Source of the DNA: an uncultured Eubacteriales bacterium
GTDB lineage: Bacteria > Bacillota > Clostridia > Peptostreptococcales > Anaerovoracaceae
Assembly: GCA_902786355.1 (NCBI GenBank)
Contig: CADABZ010000005.1
Span: forward strand, 44,306 to 108,305
Length of the DNA stretch: 64,000 bases
Direction of reading: 5' to 3'
The notes beneath the pieces were generated by a model. That model saw only the letters and a program-made list of their open reading frames with translations, made no database searches and was not told where the DNA came from. A program made the translations under genes and the position numbers. Positions 1 to 10,152 of the stretch are shown here, in pieces. The number at the start of each line of letters is the position of its first letter. Positions within the stretch are counted from its first letter, which is position 1.

Positions 1-579
1 GATAGCGATATCTTCGAGTTCTTTCTCGTCGTTGGCAAAACCGCCTCCGGTCCCTCCGAGGGTGAATGCCGGTCTGAGCACGACAGGATATCCGATATCC
101 AGAGCAGCTTTCTTCGCCTCTTCGATGCTGTATGTGATCTCGCTCGGGATGACAGGCTCTCCTATAGACTGGCACATCTCTTTGAAAAGTTCTCTGTCCT
201 CTGCCCTTTCGATCGACGCTCCTGGTGTTCCGAGAAGCTCAACACGGCACTCTCTGAGTACGCCCTTCTTCTCAAGCTGCATAGCCAGATTGAGACCTGT
301 CTGTCCGCCTATTCCCGGAACGATAGCATCAGGTCTTTCATATCTGAGGATCTTTGCTATGTATTCAAGTGTCAGAGGCTCCATGTATACCTTGTCTGCG
401 ATCGAGGTGTCCGTCATGATGGTTGCCGGATTGGAGTTGCAGAGTATTACTTCATAACCCTCCTCCTTGAGTGCAAGACAGGCCTGAGTGCCTGCATAGT
501 CGAATTCTGCAGCCTGTCCGATAACTATCGGGCCGGATCCGATGATAAGAACTTTTCTGATATCTTCTCTTTTCGCCAT
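1..579 (-). CDS. carB: Carbamoyl-phosphate synthase large subunit, N-terminal part (cut by window edge)
   Basis: The large subunit makes carbamoyl phosphate from bicarbonate, ammonia (channelled from CarA) and two ATP, for pyrimidine and arginine synthesis in the cytosol. Translation from the ATG at 579 gives [17 protein letters not shown] and then [20 protein letters not shown], the characteristic start of CarB, followed by [10 protein letters not shown] and the ATP-grasp loop GGTGGGFA. About 193 of some 1,070 residues are present; the frame is open to base 1. The start is supported by AAGGGGAAACT just upstream. It follows pyrC by about 80 bases in the same direction, consistent with a pyrimidine operon. 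Confidence 0.95.
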   Translation of the reverse strand, partial: MAKREDIRKVLIIGSGPIVIGQAAEFDYAGTQACLALKEEGYEVILCNSNPATIMTDTSIADKVYMEPLTLEYIAKILRYERPDAIVPGIGGQTGLNLAMQLEKKGVLRECRVELLGTPGASIERAEDRELFKEMCQSIGEPVIPSEITYSIEEAKKAALDIGYPVVLRPAFTLGGTGGGFANDEKELEDIAI

Positions 580-662
580 AGTTTCCCCTTCTTCTATATA
601 AACTGTATGTTATTAACTGATATTACCTGAGTGATCTGAATGCTGAGCACCAGTCATCTGTC

Positions 663-1859
663 TTACTGCCATCTGTATACAGGCTTTCCGTCACACACAG
701 TAAGCACATTGACTCCGCTTACTCTCCATCCGTCAAATGGTGTCGCTCTGCCTTTCGAGAGAAAATCGATCTCCGGAGTTATATTCCATTCTGCCTCCAG
801 ATTCCATACTGAGTAGTCATTTCCCAGAGGGATGCCGAATCTCTTCCTCGGGTTGTATACCAGAAGCTGTTCGAGCTGCTGCATCGTGATTATCCCCGGA
901 AGCACCAGATATGTGTAGAGCAGCGGGAAAGCTGTCTCGATACCCACAATACCGAACGCGGATTTCTCCAGACCGCGCGACTTTTCTTCTGCCGAGTGCG
1001 GAGCATGATCGGTCGCGATGCAGTCGATAGTACCATCGTTTATCCCCTCGAGCAGAGCCTCTCTGTCAGCTGCGCTGCGGATCGGAGGATTCATCTTCCA
1101 TCTGCCGTCTTCCTCAAGCATGCTGTCATCAAGGAGCAGATAGTGAGGTGCCGTCTCGCAGGTCACGTCCACGCCTTCACTTTTGGCTTTGCGTATAATA
1201 TCGACGCTTTCTTTTGTCGAAATGTGGCACACATGATAAGCGCAGCCTGTCTCTGCCGCAAGCTTCAGGTCTCTTGCGATCTGCCCCCACTCTGATTCGG
1301 AGCATATCCCTCTGTGCCCATGCTGCGTCGCATATTCTCCGTCATGTATATATCCGCCCCTGAGAAGGCTGTTGACTTCGCAGTGGGCTGTGATTATCTT
1401 GCCAAGCGACTTAGCTCTGATCATTGCCTGTCTCATCATCTCATCCGACTGTACGCCGTGTCCGTCGTCTGAGAATGAGATGCAGCTTCCGCTCATGGCT
1501 TCCATATCTGTAAGCTCTTCACCCTTCTGGCCGACAGTTATGGCAGCATACGGATATACATGTATGCATGCATCACGGTCTATGATCTCCTGCTGGAGAG
1601 CCAGATTCTCAGGGCTGTCAGAGACAGGTGAGAGATTAGGCATTGTGCAGACGGCTGTATATCCGCCGTGGGCTGCAGCCCTCGATCCGGAAGCTATTGT
1701 CTCTTTATAAGAAAAACCCGGTTCTCTGAAGTGAACATGCACGTCACAAAAACCGGGAAGAATAGTATAACGGGAAGACAGATCCACACCTGCTTCTCGA
1801 AGCATCTTAATATCGATTGTCGGGCTGAATTCCATCTTATCTGAACTGATCCTGTTCAT
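663..1859 (-). CDS. pyrC: Dihydroorotase
   Basis: Cyclises N-carbamoyl-aspartate to dihydroorotate, the third step of pyrimidine synthesis. The metal motif DVHVHFREPG lies near residue 40 and IATDHAPH near residue 285; length (398 residues) fits the class I multidomain-type dihydroorotases. An ATG also exists at 1865, but GGAGG at 1866-1870 abuts it. The second ATG at 1859 sits six bases from that ribosome binding site, so I chose it. It lies between thiN and carB, all on the minus strand; the 170-base gap upstream contains no clear promoter. Confidence 0.93.
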   Translation of the reverse strand: MNRISSDKMEFSPTIDIKMLREAGVDLSSRYTILPGFCDVHVHFREPGFSYKETIASGSRAAAHGGYTAVCTMPNLSPVSDSPENLALQQEIIDRDACIHVYPYAAITVGQKGEELTDMEAMSGSCISFSDDGHGVQSDEMMRQAMIRAKSLGKIITAHCEVNSLLRGGYIHDGEYATQHGHRGICSESEWGQIARDLKLAAETGCAYHVCHISTKESVDIIRKAKSEGVDVTCETAPHYLLLDDSMLEEDGRWKMNPPIRSAADREALLEGINDGTIDCIATDHAPHSAEEKSRGLEKSAFGIVGIETAFPLLYTYLVLPGIITMQQLEQLLVYNPRKRFGIPLGNDYSVWNLEAEWNITPEIDFLSKGRATPFDGWRVSGVNVLTVCDGKPVYRWQ

Positions 1860-2028
1860 CAGCATCCTCCTTCTGTCTTAAATCGCTCTATGGTAACAGT
1901 AATCTCTTCTTCGTGTCAAGAATACCCTGACTGCTAAAACAAGATTCCTGAAAAAATCCATTCACAACCGGCAAATATCCGAACGATAGCACAGATGCCC
2001 GTAATATCTGCCGGGTATTCTTATTTTT

Positions 2029-2682
2029 TTATCTGTCTAATATCCTGATGAGAAGCAATTTGCCTCTTTTCACCGTAACTTCGGCTGCCTTGCCCGGAAG
2101 GACTTCATTGCTCGTAGCGTACTGGTAGTAAGGGTGTATCTCTGCATCCTCAAGACAGAATTTCGCATCTTTTATAGTGACGCCTTCTGCAGTCCCCTCC
2201 ACTGCCACAAGTGAGAAGAACGGATATCTGCAGCTTATGCGCGCTGTTGCGGGCTTTTCTTCGGTTCCTGTCAGAAGCTCGATCTCTGAATAATCATCGG
2301 CGATCATACCATGGCCGCCGTTTCTGCTGATAAGTGAAAGCGCATATACATTGACAAGGGTATGGTCAAGTCTTGCACCGATGACCCCCAGCATGAGGAA
2401 TTCCGAAAAGCCCCGCCTGATACCTTCTTTGATCGCATAGACAGTGTCTGTATCATCCTTGGCAACAGGAAGGGTGATCGTCTCTGTATCCATATGAGGA
2501 TCGTCATGCGAGTCGAAATCACCTACTATAAGAGACGGTGCAGCTCCGAGGCCATCCATATGTTTCAGGCCGCTGTCACAGTATATTACATAATCACTGT
2601 CTTTCAAGTAAGAGCGGATATGGCTGTAGCTGCCTATATCCGCCCCTCCGATTATCACACATCTGCTGTGTTCAGATGGCAT
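2029..2682 (-). CDS. thiN: Thiamine pyrophosphokinase
   Basis: Transfers pyrophosphate from ATP to thiamine, giving thiamine diphosphate. The family motifs appear in order: IVGDFDS, KDDTDT, GARLDHTLVN and a late SNEV, over 217 residues, the usual length. AGAGGTGAGAT precedes the ATG. The stop codon overlaps a run of A residues in the transcript, with only a weak stem downstream, so I do not call a terminator. The neighbours are an FAD dehydrogenase upstream and pyrC downstream. The gene is a housekeeping enzyme with no evident tie to pyrimidine synthesis. Confidence 0.9.
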   Translation of the reverse strand: MPSEHSRCVIIGGADIGSYSHIRSYLKDSDYVIYCDSGLKHMDGLGAAPSLIVGDFDSHDDPHMDTETITLPVAKDDTDTVYAIKEGIRRGFSEFLMLGVIGARLDHTLVNVYALSLISRNGGHGMIADDYSEIELLTGTEEKPATARISCRYPFFSLVAVEGTAEGVTIKDAKFCLEDAEIHPYYQYATSNEVLPGKAAEVTVKRGKLLLIRILDR

Positions 2683-2724
2683 ATCTCACCTCTTTGCTGA
2701 TGCTGCCGCTTACCGCAGTATCCG

Positions 2725-4095
2725 TCACATTCTGCTCAGAATATCTCTTGCTACAAACACACCGCTCGCCGATGCATGTGAAAGCGAATGAGTCACTCCG
2801 CTTCCGTCACCGATCATATACAGGCCGCTGTATTTTGTCTCAAGTCTCTCATTGACACTAACTTCCATGTTGTAGAATTTTACCTCTACGCCATAGAGAA
2901 GAGTGTCATCATTGGCTGTTCCAGGTGCGATCTTGTCAAGCGCATATATCATCTCGATGATACCGTCAAGTATACGCTTAGGAAGAACAAGGCTCAGATC
3001 TCCCGGCTCTGCCTTGAGAGTCGGTATGACAAAGCTGTCTTCAAGTCTCTTGTGGTTGGTCCTGCGTCCGCGGATCAGATCGCCGAAACGCTGGACGATG
3101 ACGCCTCCTCCAAGCATATTGGAGAGTCTGGCGATACTCTCGCCGTAACCATTGCTGTCCTTGAACGGGAACGAGAAATGCTTGGATACGAGAAGCGCAA
3201 AATTGGTGTTGTCTGTCTGCTTTGCCGGATCCTCGAAGCTGTGTCCGTTGACAGTGATGATACCGTTGGTGTTCTCGTTTACTACGCTGCCCTTAGGATT
3301 CATGCAGAACGTACGGACCCTGTCTTCGAATTTCTCTGTCCTGTATACGATCTTGCTCTCGTAGAGTTCATCTGTAAGATGTGCGAAGAGGGCTGCAGGC
3401 AGCTCTACTCTGACGCCCAGGTCCACTCTGTTGGATTGTGTAGGGATATCCATCTCTTTGCAGATGGTCTCCATCCACTTGCTGCCGCTCCTGCCGACCG
3501 ATACGATGCACTTTGATGCTTCGTACTCGCCATCATCTGTGATCACCCTGTAGCCGTCCTGTGTAGCTTCAATGTGAGTGACCGGTGTGCAGAATCTGAA
3601 ATCGACTTTTTCACGGAGCTCATTATACAGGTTCTCAAGAACGACATAATTGATATCTGTGCCCAGGTGCCTTACCGATGCATCCAGAAGCAGAAGCTTG
3701 TTCTGCATGCAGACAGTCTTGAGCTTGGTGTTGGCTGTGGAATACAGCTTTGTTCCGGCTCCGCCGTGTGACACATTGATGCTGTCGACATAGTGCATAA
3801 GGCGGATGGCTTCTTCCTTGCCGATGTACTCATGAAGAGTCCCGCCGAAGTCATTGGTTATATTGTATTTTCCGTCTGAAAAAGCACCTGCGCCTCCGAA
3901 TCCGCTCATTATAGAGCAGCTCTTGCAGTTGATGCAGTTTTTGACTTTTACTCCGTCGATAGGGCATTTTCTCTTGCTCAGCTCATTGCCGGCTTCAAAA
4001 ACACCGATCTTAAGATCATTTCTGTCTTTTGACAGCTCGTATGCAGCAAAGATCCCGCCGGGACCTGCTCCGATAATTATTACATCATAGTCCAT
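2725..4095 (-). CDS. FAD-dependent dehydrogenase (geranylgeranyl reductase-like / COG2509 type)
   Basis: The protein opens with a dinucleotide-binding motif, YDVIIIGAGPGGIFAAYEL, then a cysteine group CPIDG...CINCKSC at about residues 45-65, and ends with an FAD-closing stretch YMIGDGSGVTHSLSHAS. This matches a family of roughly 460-residue FAD-dependent dehydrogenases common in Firmicutes with no firmly known substrate. An upstream ATG at 4119 is possible, but AAGGGGATAACA points to the ATG at 4095. It lies between pyrI and thiN. The cysteine group could hold an iron-sulfur cluster, which is inference. I assign no pathway. Confidence 0.8.
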   Translation of the reverse strand: MDYDVIIIGAGPGGIFAAYELSKDRNDLKIGVFEAGNELSKRKCPIDGVKVKNCINCKSCSIMSGFGGAGAFSDGKYNITNDFGGTLHEYIGKEEAIRLMHYVDSINVSHGGAGTKLYSTANTKLKTVCMQNKLLLLDASVRHLGTDINYVVLENLYNELREKVDFRFCTPVTHIEATQDGYRVITDDGEYEASKCIVSVGRSGSKWMETICKEMDIPTQSNRVDLGVRVELPAALFAHLTDELYESKIVYRTEKFEDRVRTFCMNPKGSVVNENTNGIITVNGHSFEDPAKQTDNTNFALLVSKHFSFPFKDSNGYGESIARLSNMLGGGVIVQRFGDLIRGRRTNHKRLEDSFVIPTLKAEPGDLSLVLPKRILDGIIEMIYALDKIAPGTANDDTLLYGVEVKFYNMEVSVNERLETKYSGLYMIGDGSGVTHSLSHASASGVFVARDILSRM

Positions 4096-4145
4096 TGTTA
4101 TCCCCTTGATCAGAAGCACATTTTTCCGGATATTATGTGCCTTGT

Positions 4146-4571
4146 TTATTTCTTTTCTTTGTATACGGAATCACAGTATACGCAGCGGTATTTTTTGTTT
4201 TCCGGATCTGCCAGCCAGAACTGGTGAACGATCTCCTGTTCGACAGATGTTATGCATCTTGGATTGCGGCACTCCAGTACTCCGGTCAGCGTCTCAGGCA
4301 GTTTGAGATGTACTTTTCTGACAAGCTCACGGTCTTTTATCATATTGACTGTGATCTTGGTGTCGAAATAGCCAAGGATATCAAGATCGATATCTACATC
4401 TCCATCTATCTTGATTATGTCTTTCCTGCCGTATTTGGCGCTCTGCACACGCTGTATGATAGCAACCGTGCAGTCTACCTTGTCAAGCCCGAGGAGATTG
4501 TAGATCTCCCAGCCGCAGCCTGCCTGTATGTGATCCAGTACTATACCGGTACTTACTCCATCAATGTTCAT
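4146..4571 (-). CDS. pyrI: Aspartate carbamoyltransferase regulatory subunit
   Basis: PyrI binds nucleotides and zinc and confers allosteric control on PyrB. The sequence begins MNIDGVSTGIVLDHI, the typical allosteric-domain start, and ends with the zinc site CRNPRC...CVYC (four cysteines, residues about 102-135). Length is 141 residues; E. coli PyrI is 153. AAGGGAGAGCAT precedes the ATG. It is directly downstream of pyrB, the usual pyrBI order, so the aspartate carbamoyltransferase here should be feedback-regulated. Confidence 0.95.
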   Translation of the reverse strand: MNIDGVSTGIVLDHIQAGCGWEIYNLLGLDKVDCTVAIIQRVQSAKYGRKDIIKIDGDVDIDLDILGYFDTKITVNMIKDRELVRKVHLKLPETLTGVLECRNPRCITSVEQEIVHQFWLADPENKKYRCVYCDSVYKEKK

Positions 4572-4627
4572 ATGCTCTCCCTTCGTCTCTCTGTCCTCTC
4601 TGTCAATGGATGCATCTTACGGCGCTT

Positions 4628-5548
4628 TTACCTGATGCCGAGCAGGAACAGTATAAGTGCCATTCTTATGTATTTGCCCATGAGAGCCTGATAGAAGTAA
4701 GCTGCTCTCGGATCATCATCCACATCTACAGATATCTCATTGACTCTCGGCAGCGGATGCATGACGATCATATCGTCTTTTGCGCTGTCAAGCATTCTGC
4801 GGCGCAGGATGAAGCTGTCTTTCAGTCTGATATAGTCCTCTTCATTGAAGAATCTTTCCTTCTGGACTCTTGTCATATACAGCACATCCAGCTCAGGAAT
4901 AGCTTCTTCGAGATTGCGGACCACCTTCCACTCAACACCTTCTGCGTTGAGTTTCTCCTGAACGTAGCTAGGCAGATCGAGTTCGACAGGCGATATCATC
5001 ACGAATCTGATACCCTTGTACCTGATCATCGCCTCGATCAGGGAGTGTACTGTACGTCCGAACTTGAGGTCGCCGCACAGTCCTATAGTCAAATTACCGA
5101 GATCACCCTTCTTTCTGTGGATCGTCATCAGGTCAGTCAGAGTCTGTGTCGGATGGAAATGTCCGCCGTCACCTGCATTGATCACAGGTACTCCGGCATG
5201 TCTGGCTGCAACGAACGGAGCTCCTTCCTTAGGATGTCTCATGGCGATTATATCTGCATAACAGCTCGCCATTACAATTGTATCCGAAACGCTCTCACCC
5301 TTGGCTGTTGAGCTTGATGCTGCCTGGTCAAATCCCAGAACATTCCCGCCAAGCTCCATCATGGCTGCCGTAAAGCTGAGTCTGGTTCTGGTACTCGGCT
5401 CAAAGAACAGTGTCGCCAGCTTCTTATGTCTGCAGATCTCCTGATATGCTTCGGGATTATCAATGATATCATCTGCGATGCTTATAAGGTGATCGATCTC
5501 ATCAACTGAAAGATCTGTTATATTGATCAGATGACGCAATTCGCTCAT
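4628..5548 (-). CDS. pyrB: Aspartate carbamoyltransferase catalytic subunit
   Basis: Condenses carbamoyl phosphate with aspartate, committing to pyrimidines. It carries the carbamoyl-phosphate loop [12 protein letters not shown] (near residue 50), the 80s-loop-like stretch [10 protein letters not shown], and HPLPRVNEI near the C-terminus; 306 residues is normal. AAGGGGGAAAAT precedes the ATG. It lies 45 bases downstream of xpt and is followed by pyrI. I looked for a PyrR-type attenuator upstream and saw none. The related transcarbamoylase YgeW is encoded about 3 kb away in the purine block. Confidence 0.96.
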   Translation of the reverse strand: MSELRHLINITDLSVDEIDHLISIADDIIDNPEAYQEICRHKKLATLFFEPSTRTRLSFTAAMMELGGNVLGFDQAASSSTAKGESVSDTIVMASCYADIIAMRHPKEGAPFVAARHAGVPVINAGDGGHFHPTQTLTDLMTIHRKKGDLGNLTIGLCGDLKFGRTVHSLIEAMIRYKGIRFVMISPVELDLPSYVQEKLNAEGVEWKVVRNLEEAIPELDVLYMTRVQKERFFNEEDYIRLKDSFILRRRMLDSAKDDMIVMHPLPRVNEISVDVDDDPRAAYFYQALMGKYIRMALILFLLGIR

Positions 5549-5593
5549 ATTTTCCCCCTTCCGGTCATGTCTGACTGATAACTGATTATTCGC

Positions 5594-6169
5594 TTATTGT
5601 TTGCGGAAGACGATCTCGGTATCGTCCATTTCTTCGATTATAGCAAGCGACTCGATCCTGTAGCCCTTAGCTCTGAGGCGGTCTCCGCCCTGCTGGAAGC
5701 CCTTTTCGATCGCTGCAACACAGCCGACAACAGAAGCTCCAGCCATCTCTACGATCTCAATAAGTCCTGTAAGGGCACTTCCGTGCGCGAGGAAGTCGTC
5801 AACGATAAGGATCCTGTCATCAGGTGAAATGAATTCCTTATTGACGATGACGTTGTTCTTATTGCCGTGAGTGAATGACTGAACAACGGTCGTATATACA
5901 TCTCCTGAGATATTGGAGGATTTGTTCTTTTTGGCATAAACTACCGGAAGATCCATCGCAAATCCTGCGGATACAGCGATCGGAATCCCTGATGCCTCTA
6001 TTGTGAGGATCTTAGTGATCTCATCATCTTTGTACAGCCTGGCGATCTCCTCGCCTATCTCCTTCATGAACGCTGTATCTATCTGCTGATTGAGAAAGCT
6101 TCCAACTTTAAGTACGCCGCCGGACAGGATCTCACCCTCAGCAAGTATCTTATCTTCCATTTTCTTCAT
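5594..6169 (-). CDS. xpt: Xanthine phosphoribosyltransferase
   Basis: Converts xanthine and PRPP to XMP, salvaging the base. The PRPP loop ILIVDDFLAHGSAL sits near residue 125 and the start EDKILAEGEILSGGVLKV is typical of Xpt. At 191 residues it matches Bacillus Xpt (about 194). Two in-frame ATGs (6169, 6160) are possible; AGAAAGGG lies about 14 bases before the first, so the start is not certain. Its place between a xanthine-degrading block and pyr genes suggests xanthine is split between salvage and breakdown. No purine riboswitch core is visible upstream. Confidence 0.92.
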   Translation of the reverse strand: MKKMEDKILAEGEILSGGVLKVGSFLNQQIDTAFMKEIGEEIARLYKDDEITKILTIEASGIPIAVSAGFAMDLPVVYAKKNKSSNISGDVYTTVVQSFTHGNKNNVIVNKEFISPDDRILIVDDFLAHGSALTGLIEIVEMAGASVVGCVAAIEKGFQQGGDRLRAKGYRIESLAIIEEMDDTEIVFRKQ

Positions 6170-6325
6170 AATCGTTTAATGCCCTTTCTGTTCTAGAGAT
6201 CAACAGTACTACCTGTTTACAGTCAGATAGAGCATATCATAAAAGTCAGTCTTTTGACTTCATTTTTCTGTACTTCTTTTCATAATCTTCACAGTTTCTG
6301 CAGCTGTTTTTTTCTGAAACTGAAA

Positions 6326-6353
6326 CACCCGCATCCGAAGCTGGACGCGGGCG
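6326..6353 (-). terminator. Rho-independent terminator after ygeY
   Basis: An 11-bp stem (CACCCGCATCC against GGACGCGGGCG, with G-U pairs) and a 6-base loop lie about 50 bases past the ygeY stop. The plus strand reads into TTTTT, while the minus strand reads into TTTCAGTTTC. It therefore closes the ygeW-arcC-ygeY unit and may also stop antisense transcription. Confidence 0.7.
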
Positions 6354-6400
6354 TTTTTCTCCTCATATTCGGGATGTAATAACTGCTTTTAAATGCCTTA

Positions 6401-7801
6401 TTACTTGATATCGTTATCAGTCTTGCCGGCACGGAACTGCATGACATCACCAGTCTTCTCCTCATCAGGATAGAGGTTGATAGCAGCTACGTACATAGCA
6501 GCACATGTAACAAGATCCTGCTTCCATGTGATCTCGTTAGGTGCGTGAGCCTGGCTCTCTGCTCCAGGTCCGAATCCTACACAAGGGATACCGTAACGGC
6601 CCTGGATGGATACACCGTTAGTCGAGAATGTCCACTTATCGCAGAGAGGACGTCCCTCACGCTTATCCATTGCGCTCGGTGATCCGATCCTCTTCTCTCC
6701 GAAGAGTGCGTGGTGTGCATCTACGAGAGCCTTGACGTGTGCTGAGCTTTCCTTGTTGATCCAGGTCGGGAAGTATGCTTCTGTCTCGTATACTTCACCT
6801 GTCCATGACGGGCGGTCATACATGTACATGGAAACCTTGACGTCATCGCCGTACTTCTGTACTGCAGGAAGTGCTCTGATCTCATCGAGGCAGCTGTCCC
6901 ATGTCTCGCCTGCTGTCATTCTTCTGTCGATAGAGATAGCACATGAATCTGCTACTGCGCAGCGGCTTGGTGATGTATAGAATATCTGTGATACTGCACA
7001 TGTTCCCTTGCCGAGGAATCTTGCGTCTTCATAGTGATCCGGATTGAATCTAGGATCGAGCATCTTGACGAGTCCGTTGATCTGTGTGCTGTCTTCGCAT
7101 CCGTTGTTGTTCAGCTGTCTTACCTCATCGATGATGTCTGCCATCTTATAGATAGCGTTGTCACCTCTCTCAGGTGCTGAACCGTGGCAGGATACGCCCT
7201 TGACATCAACTCTGATCTCCATACGGCCTCTGTGTCCTCTGTAAACACCGCCGTCTGTCGGCTCTGTCGAAATGACGAATTCGATCTTGTTTCTTGCATC
7301 TTCAGGTCCGTTGAAATACTTGTTGACGATGTACTGCCAGCACATTCCGTCACAGTCCTCTTCCTGAACGGAACCTACGACCATGATCTTATAGCCTTCA
7401 GGAATCAGGCCCATTTCCTTCATGATCTTAGCACCGTATACAGCGCTTGCCATTCCGCCTTCCTGGTCTGAACCGCCGCGGCCGTAGATGATGTCATCAG
7501 TCTCATAACCTTCATACGGATCATGCTCCCAGTTGTTGATGTTTCCGATACCTACTGTATCGATATGCGAGTCGATTGCGATGATCTTATCGCCTTCGCC
7601 CATCCAGCCGATAATATTGCCAAGTCCGTCGACCTCTACCTTGTCGTATCCGAGCTTTTCCATCTCAGCCTTGATGCATGCGACTACTTCACCCTCTTCG
7701 CAGCTCTCACTTGGATGAGAGATCATAGCGCGAAGGAATGCGCTCATATCCGGTCCGTACTTCTCTGCTGATTTTCTGATTGCTTCAAAATCAAGTGCCA
7801 T
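6401..7801 (-). CDS. ygeY: YgeY family M20 metallo-hydrolase (selenium-metabolism-linked)
   Basis: This is an M20-type zinc hydrolase of the YgeY family, which travels with selenium-dependent molybdenum hydroxylases and anaerobic purine breakdown; its substrate is thought to be a ring-opened or ureido intermediate. Visible metal motifs are [20 protein letters not shown] and [11 protein letters not shown], with [10 protein letters not shown] in the lid domain. An ATG at 7825 would include the ribosome site AAGGAGG, so the ATG at 7801 (10 bases after it) is the start, giving 466 residues. It is last in the ygeW-arcC-ygeY unit, 35 bases after arcC. Confidence 0.92.
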   Translation of the reverse strand: MALDFEAIRKSAEKYGPDMSAFLRAMISHPSESCEEGEVVACIKAEMEKLGYDKVEVDGLGNIIGWMGEGDKIIAIDSHIDTVGIGNINNWEHDPYEGYETDDIIYGRGGSDQEGGMASAVYGAKIMKEMGLIPEGYKIMVVGSVQEEDCDGMCWQYIVNKYFNGPEDARNKIEFVISTEPTDGGVYRGHRGRMEIRVDVKGVSCHGSAPERGDNAIYKMADIIDEVRQLNNNGCEDSTQINGLVKMLDPRFNPDHYEDARFLGKGTCAVSQIFYTSPSRCAVADSCAISIDRRMTAGETWDSCLDEIRALPAVQKYGDDVKVSMYMYDRPSWTGEVYETEAYFPTWINKESSAHVKALVDAHHALFGEKRIGSPSAMDKREGRPLCDKWTFSTNGVSIQGRYGIPCVGFGPGAESQAHAPNEITWKQDLVTCAAMYVAAINLYPDEEKTGDVMQFRAGKTDNDIK

Positions 7802-7836
7802 TTCTGATATTCCTCCTTGAAACACCTTATCTGTTA

Positions 7837-8787
7837 TTATGCGTGGATCCTTGTTCCTGTCTCGCCGTTGATGCCGTCTTTTGCTTTCTCAAGCAGAGTG
7901 ATAAGCGCAGTCCTGCCTGGCTTTGATTCAGCGAACTTGACTGCAGCTTCGACTTTAGGCAGCATCGATCCCGGAGCAAACTGTCCTTCTTCGATGTATT
8001 TCCTTGCTTCAGCGGATGTTATGTCGCCGAGCTTCTGCTCATCCGGCTTGCCGAAGTTGATCGCTGCGTTCTCAACTGCTGTAAGAATGATAAGGAAGTC
8101 TGCATCCAGCTCCTCGGCCAGAAGCTCTGACGCGCGGTCTTTGTCTATTACCGCAGGTGCTCCCTTGAGATGATGGTTCTCTGCCTTGAATACAGGGATC
8201 CCGCCTCCGCCTGCTGCTATGACTACATAGCCGGCGTCCGCGAGGCTTTTGATAGTATCGATCTCGATGATGGATATCGGTTCCGGGCTTGCCACGACTC
8301 TTCTGTAGCCTCTTCCCGAATCTTCGATAAACACATGCCTCTTCTCCATCGCCTTTCTGTCCGCTTCTTCCTTAGTGAGGAATGGTCCGATCGGCTTTGT
8401 AGGATTCCTGAATGCAGGGTCCTGAGGATCTACTTCGACCTGTGTAAGAACGCATGAGACACCTTTATTGATGCCCCTGTCCAGAAGTTCTTCCCTGAGC
8501 TTATTAGTAATATCGTATCCGATATAGCCCTGGCTCATCGCGGTACATACCGACAGAGGGAAATGAGGATGCTTTTCAGGATTTTCTCTTGAAAGGAGTG
8601 TCATAGCATCCTGGATTACCCCGACCTGAGGGCCGTTTCCATGTGTGACCACTACTTCATAGCCTTCCTCGATAAGATCTGCTATCGGTTTTACGGCATC
8701 TGTAACAGATATCATCTGTTCAAGCAGATTGCTCCCGAGCGCATTTCCACCGAGTGCTACAACTACTTTTTTTGTCCTGTCTTCCAT
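7837..8787 (-). CDS. arcC: Carbamate kinase
   Basis: Transfers phosphate from carbamoyl phosphate to ADP, giving ATP, CO2 and ammonia. The start [11 protein letters not shown] and the motif THGNGPQVG near residue 50 are diagnostic; length is 316 residues. In this context it corresponds to E. coli YqeA. Lying between ygeW and ygeY, it would harvest the carbamoyl phosphate released by YgeW as the energy-yielding step of ring breakdown; the link follows from family context. Whether it also works in reverse to supply the nearby pyrB is inference. Confidence 0.95.
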   Translation of the reverse strand: MEDRTKKVVVALGGNALGSNLLEQMISVTDAVKPIADLIEEGYEVVVTHGNGPQVGVIQDAMTLLSRENPEKHPHFPLSVCTAMSQGYIGYDITNKLREELLDRGINKGVSCVLTQVEVDPQDPAFRNPTKPIGPFLTKEEADRKAMEKRHVFIEDSGRGYRRVVASPEPISIIEIDTIKSLADAGYVVIAAGGGGIPVFKAENHHLKGAPAVIDKDRASELLAEELDADFLIILTAVENAAINFGKPDEQKLGDITSAEARKYIEEGQFAPGSMLPKVEAAVKFAESKPGRTALITLLEKAKDGINGETGTRIHA

Positions 8788-8848
8788 TTCTTAATGCCTC
8801 TTTTCAGTGCTGAGTTTTCCAGCTGATCACTCTCTCAGACCGTACTGA

Positions 8849-10048
8849 TTATTTCTTGAATGAGAGTCTTGGCTCATCTGCCTCGTCAAGTGCCTTGAGA
8901 GCGCTTACAGGATCCTTTACCTTAGCAAGGAAGATCATTGCAGCGATGACATATGGCTTATATGATGCCTGCTTGTACAGCGGATCGATGTATCTGTCGA
9001 ATACTGAGTTGTCTACTTCGCCCTCTTCGCATGAAAGGCCTGTGATGTCTGCAGGCAGGCAGTGCAGATAGAGAGCTTTGCCGTCCTTAGTCAGGCTCAT
9101 CATCTCTTCACTGCATGTCCAGTCTTTGAATTTAGCGTTGTTTTCCAGAAGTTCCTGTTCGAGCTTGTCGATGCCTTCCTTGTCGCCCTTTCTGTAGAGC
9201 TCAGTTCTCTTCTCCATTGCCTTGAAAGGAGCCCAGCTCTTAGGATATACGATGTCAGCATCCTTGAATGCCTCTTCCATGCTGTTGACCTTTGTGAAAG
9301 ATCCGCCGTTGGCTTCAGCGTTCTTCTTTGCAACTTCTTCTACTTCAGGCATGATGTCATAGCCTTCAGGATGAGCAAGAACTACATCCATTCCGAATCT
9401 TGTGAACAGAGCAGCAACACCCTGAGGAACTGACAGCGGCTTGCCGTAGCTTGGTGAATAAGCCCATGTCATTGCGACTTTCTTGCCCTTGAGGTTCTCA
9501 ACGCCGCCGAAATAGTTGATTACGTGAGCCATATCTGCCATGCACTGTGTAGGATGGTCAACATCGCACTGAAGGTTGACGAGTGTCGGCTTCTGCTCGA
9601 GTACGCCGTGCTCATTTCCTTCTGTTACAGCATCCATGAATGTCTTCTGGTACTTATGTCCTTCACCGATGAACATATCATCTCTGATACCGATAACATC
9701 TGCCATGAAGCTTACCATGTTGGCAGTCTCTCTTACGGTCTCGCCATGAGCGATCTGCGACTTCTTCTCATCAAGATCCTGGACCTCAAGTCCGAGGAGG
9801 TTGCAGGCACTTGCAAAGGAGAAACGTGTACGTGTGGAGTTGTCGCGGAAGATCGAGATACCGAGTCCGGAGTCGAAGATCTTGGTTGACTTGTTGCGCT
9901 CTCTGAGATCTCTGAGTGCGTCAGCAACTGTGAAGATAGCAGACAGTTCATCGTCTGTCTTATCCCATGTCCAGTAGAAATCATTTTCATACATATTACC
10001 GATCTCAAGAGTTGACAGCTTTTCCGCAAGTTCTTTTGTCTTAGACAT
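8849..10048 (-). CDS. ygeW: YgeW family (knotted) carbamoyltransferase
   Basis: A member of the aspartate/ornithine carbamoyltransferase superfamily. It aligns by eye with E. coli YgeW throughout, including SGLGISIFRDNSTRTRFSFA (carbamoyl-phosphate STRT loop), NLQCDVDHPTQ, TWAYSPSYGKPLSVPQG and LHCLPADI. Length is 400 residues. The proposed role is phosphorolysis of a carbamoylated purine-breakdown product to carbamoyl phosphate for the adjacent carbamate kinase. The start at 10048 is set by GAGGAGG five bases upstream; an ATG at 10069 lies before the ribosome site. It is first in its unit, with its own strong promoter. Confidence 0.95.
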   Translation of the reverse strand: MSKTKELAEKLSTLEIGNMYENDFYWTWDKTDDELSAIFTVADALRDLRERNKSTKIFDSGLGISIFRDNSTRTRFSFASACNLLGLEVQDLDEKKSQIAHGETVRETANMVSFMADVIGIRDDMFIGEGHKYQKTFMDAVTEGNEHGVLEQKPTLVNLQCDVDHPTQCMADMAHVINYFGGVENLKGKKVAMTWAYSPSYGKPLSVPQGVAALFTRFGMDVVLAHPEGYDIMPEVEEVAKKNAEANGGSFTKVNSMEEAFKDADIVYPKSWAPFKAMEKRTELYRKGDKEGIDKLEQELLENNAKFKDWTCSEEMMSLTKDGKALYLHCLPADITGLSCEEGEVDNSVFDRYIDPLYKQASYKPYVIAAMIFLAKVKDPVSALKALDEADEPRLSFKK

Positions 10049-10107
10049 TTTTTCCTCCTCATTAAACATATTGTATAAAAATTTTTAATGTCATCTAATT
10101 TATTTTT

Positions 10108-10135
10108 ATTATACAGCCGCCCCATCTCATGTCAA
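10108..10135 (-). promoter_or_regulatory. Sigma-A promoter of ygeW-arcC-ygeY
   Basis: On the minus strand TTGACA (10135-10130) and TATAAT (10113-10108) are perfect consensus boxes separated by 16 bases. It lies 60 bases upstream of the ygeW ATG and just beyond the hydA stop, so ygeW need not depend on read-through from the long operon upstream. Confidence 0.85.
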
Positions 10136-10152
10136 TCGTTTTTGAGTAAAAA

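Noticed and set aside
1981-2030. Terminator after thiN
   Set aside because: Only a 4-bp CCCG/CGGG stem is present and the T/A run overlaps the stop codon on the wrong side of it.
5549-5593. PyrR-type attenuator before pyrB
   Set aside because: The 45-base gap is too short and no terminator/antiterminator alternatives are visible.
6170-6325. Purine riboswitch upstream of xpt
   Set aside because: The conserved purine-aptamer core (such as the TCTACC joining region and the paired loops) is absent; only a small AAGTCA inverted repeat is seen.
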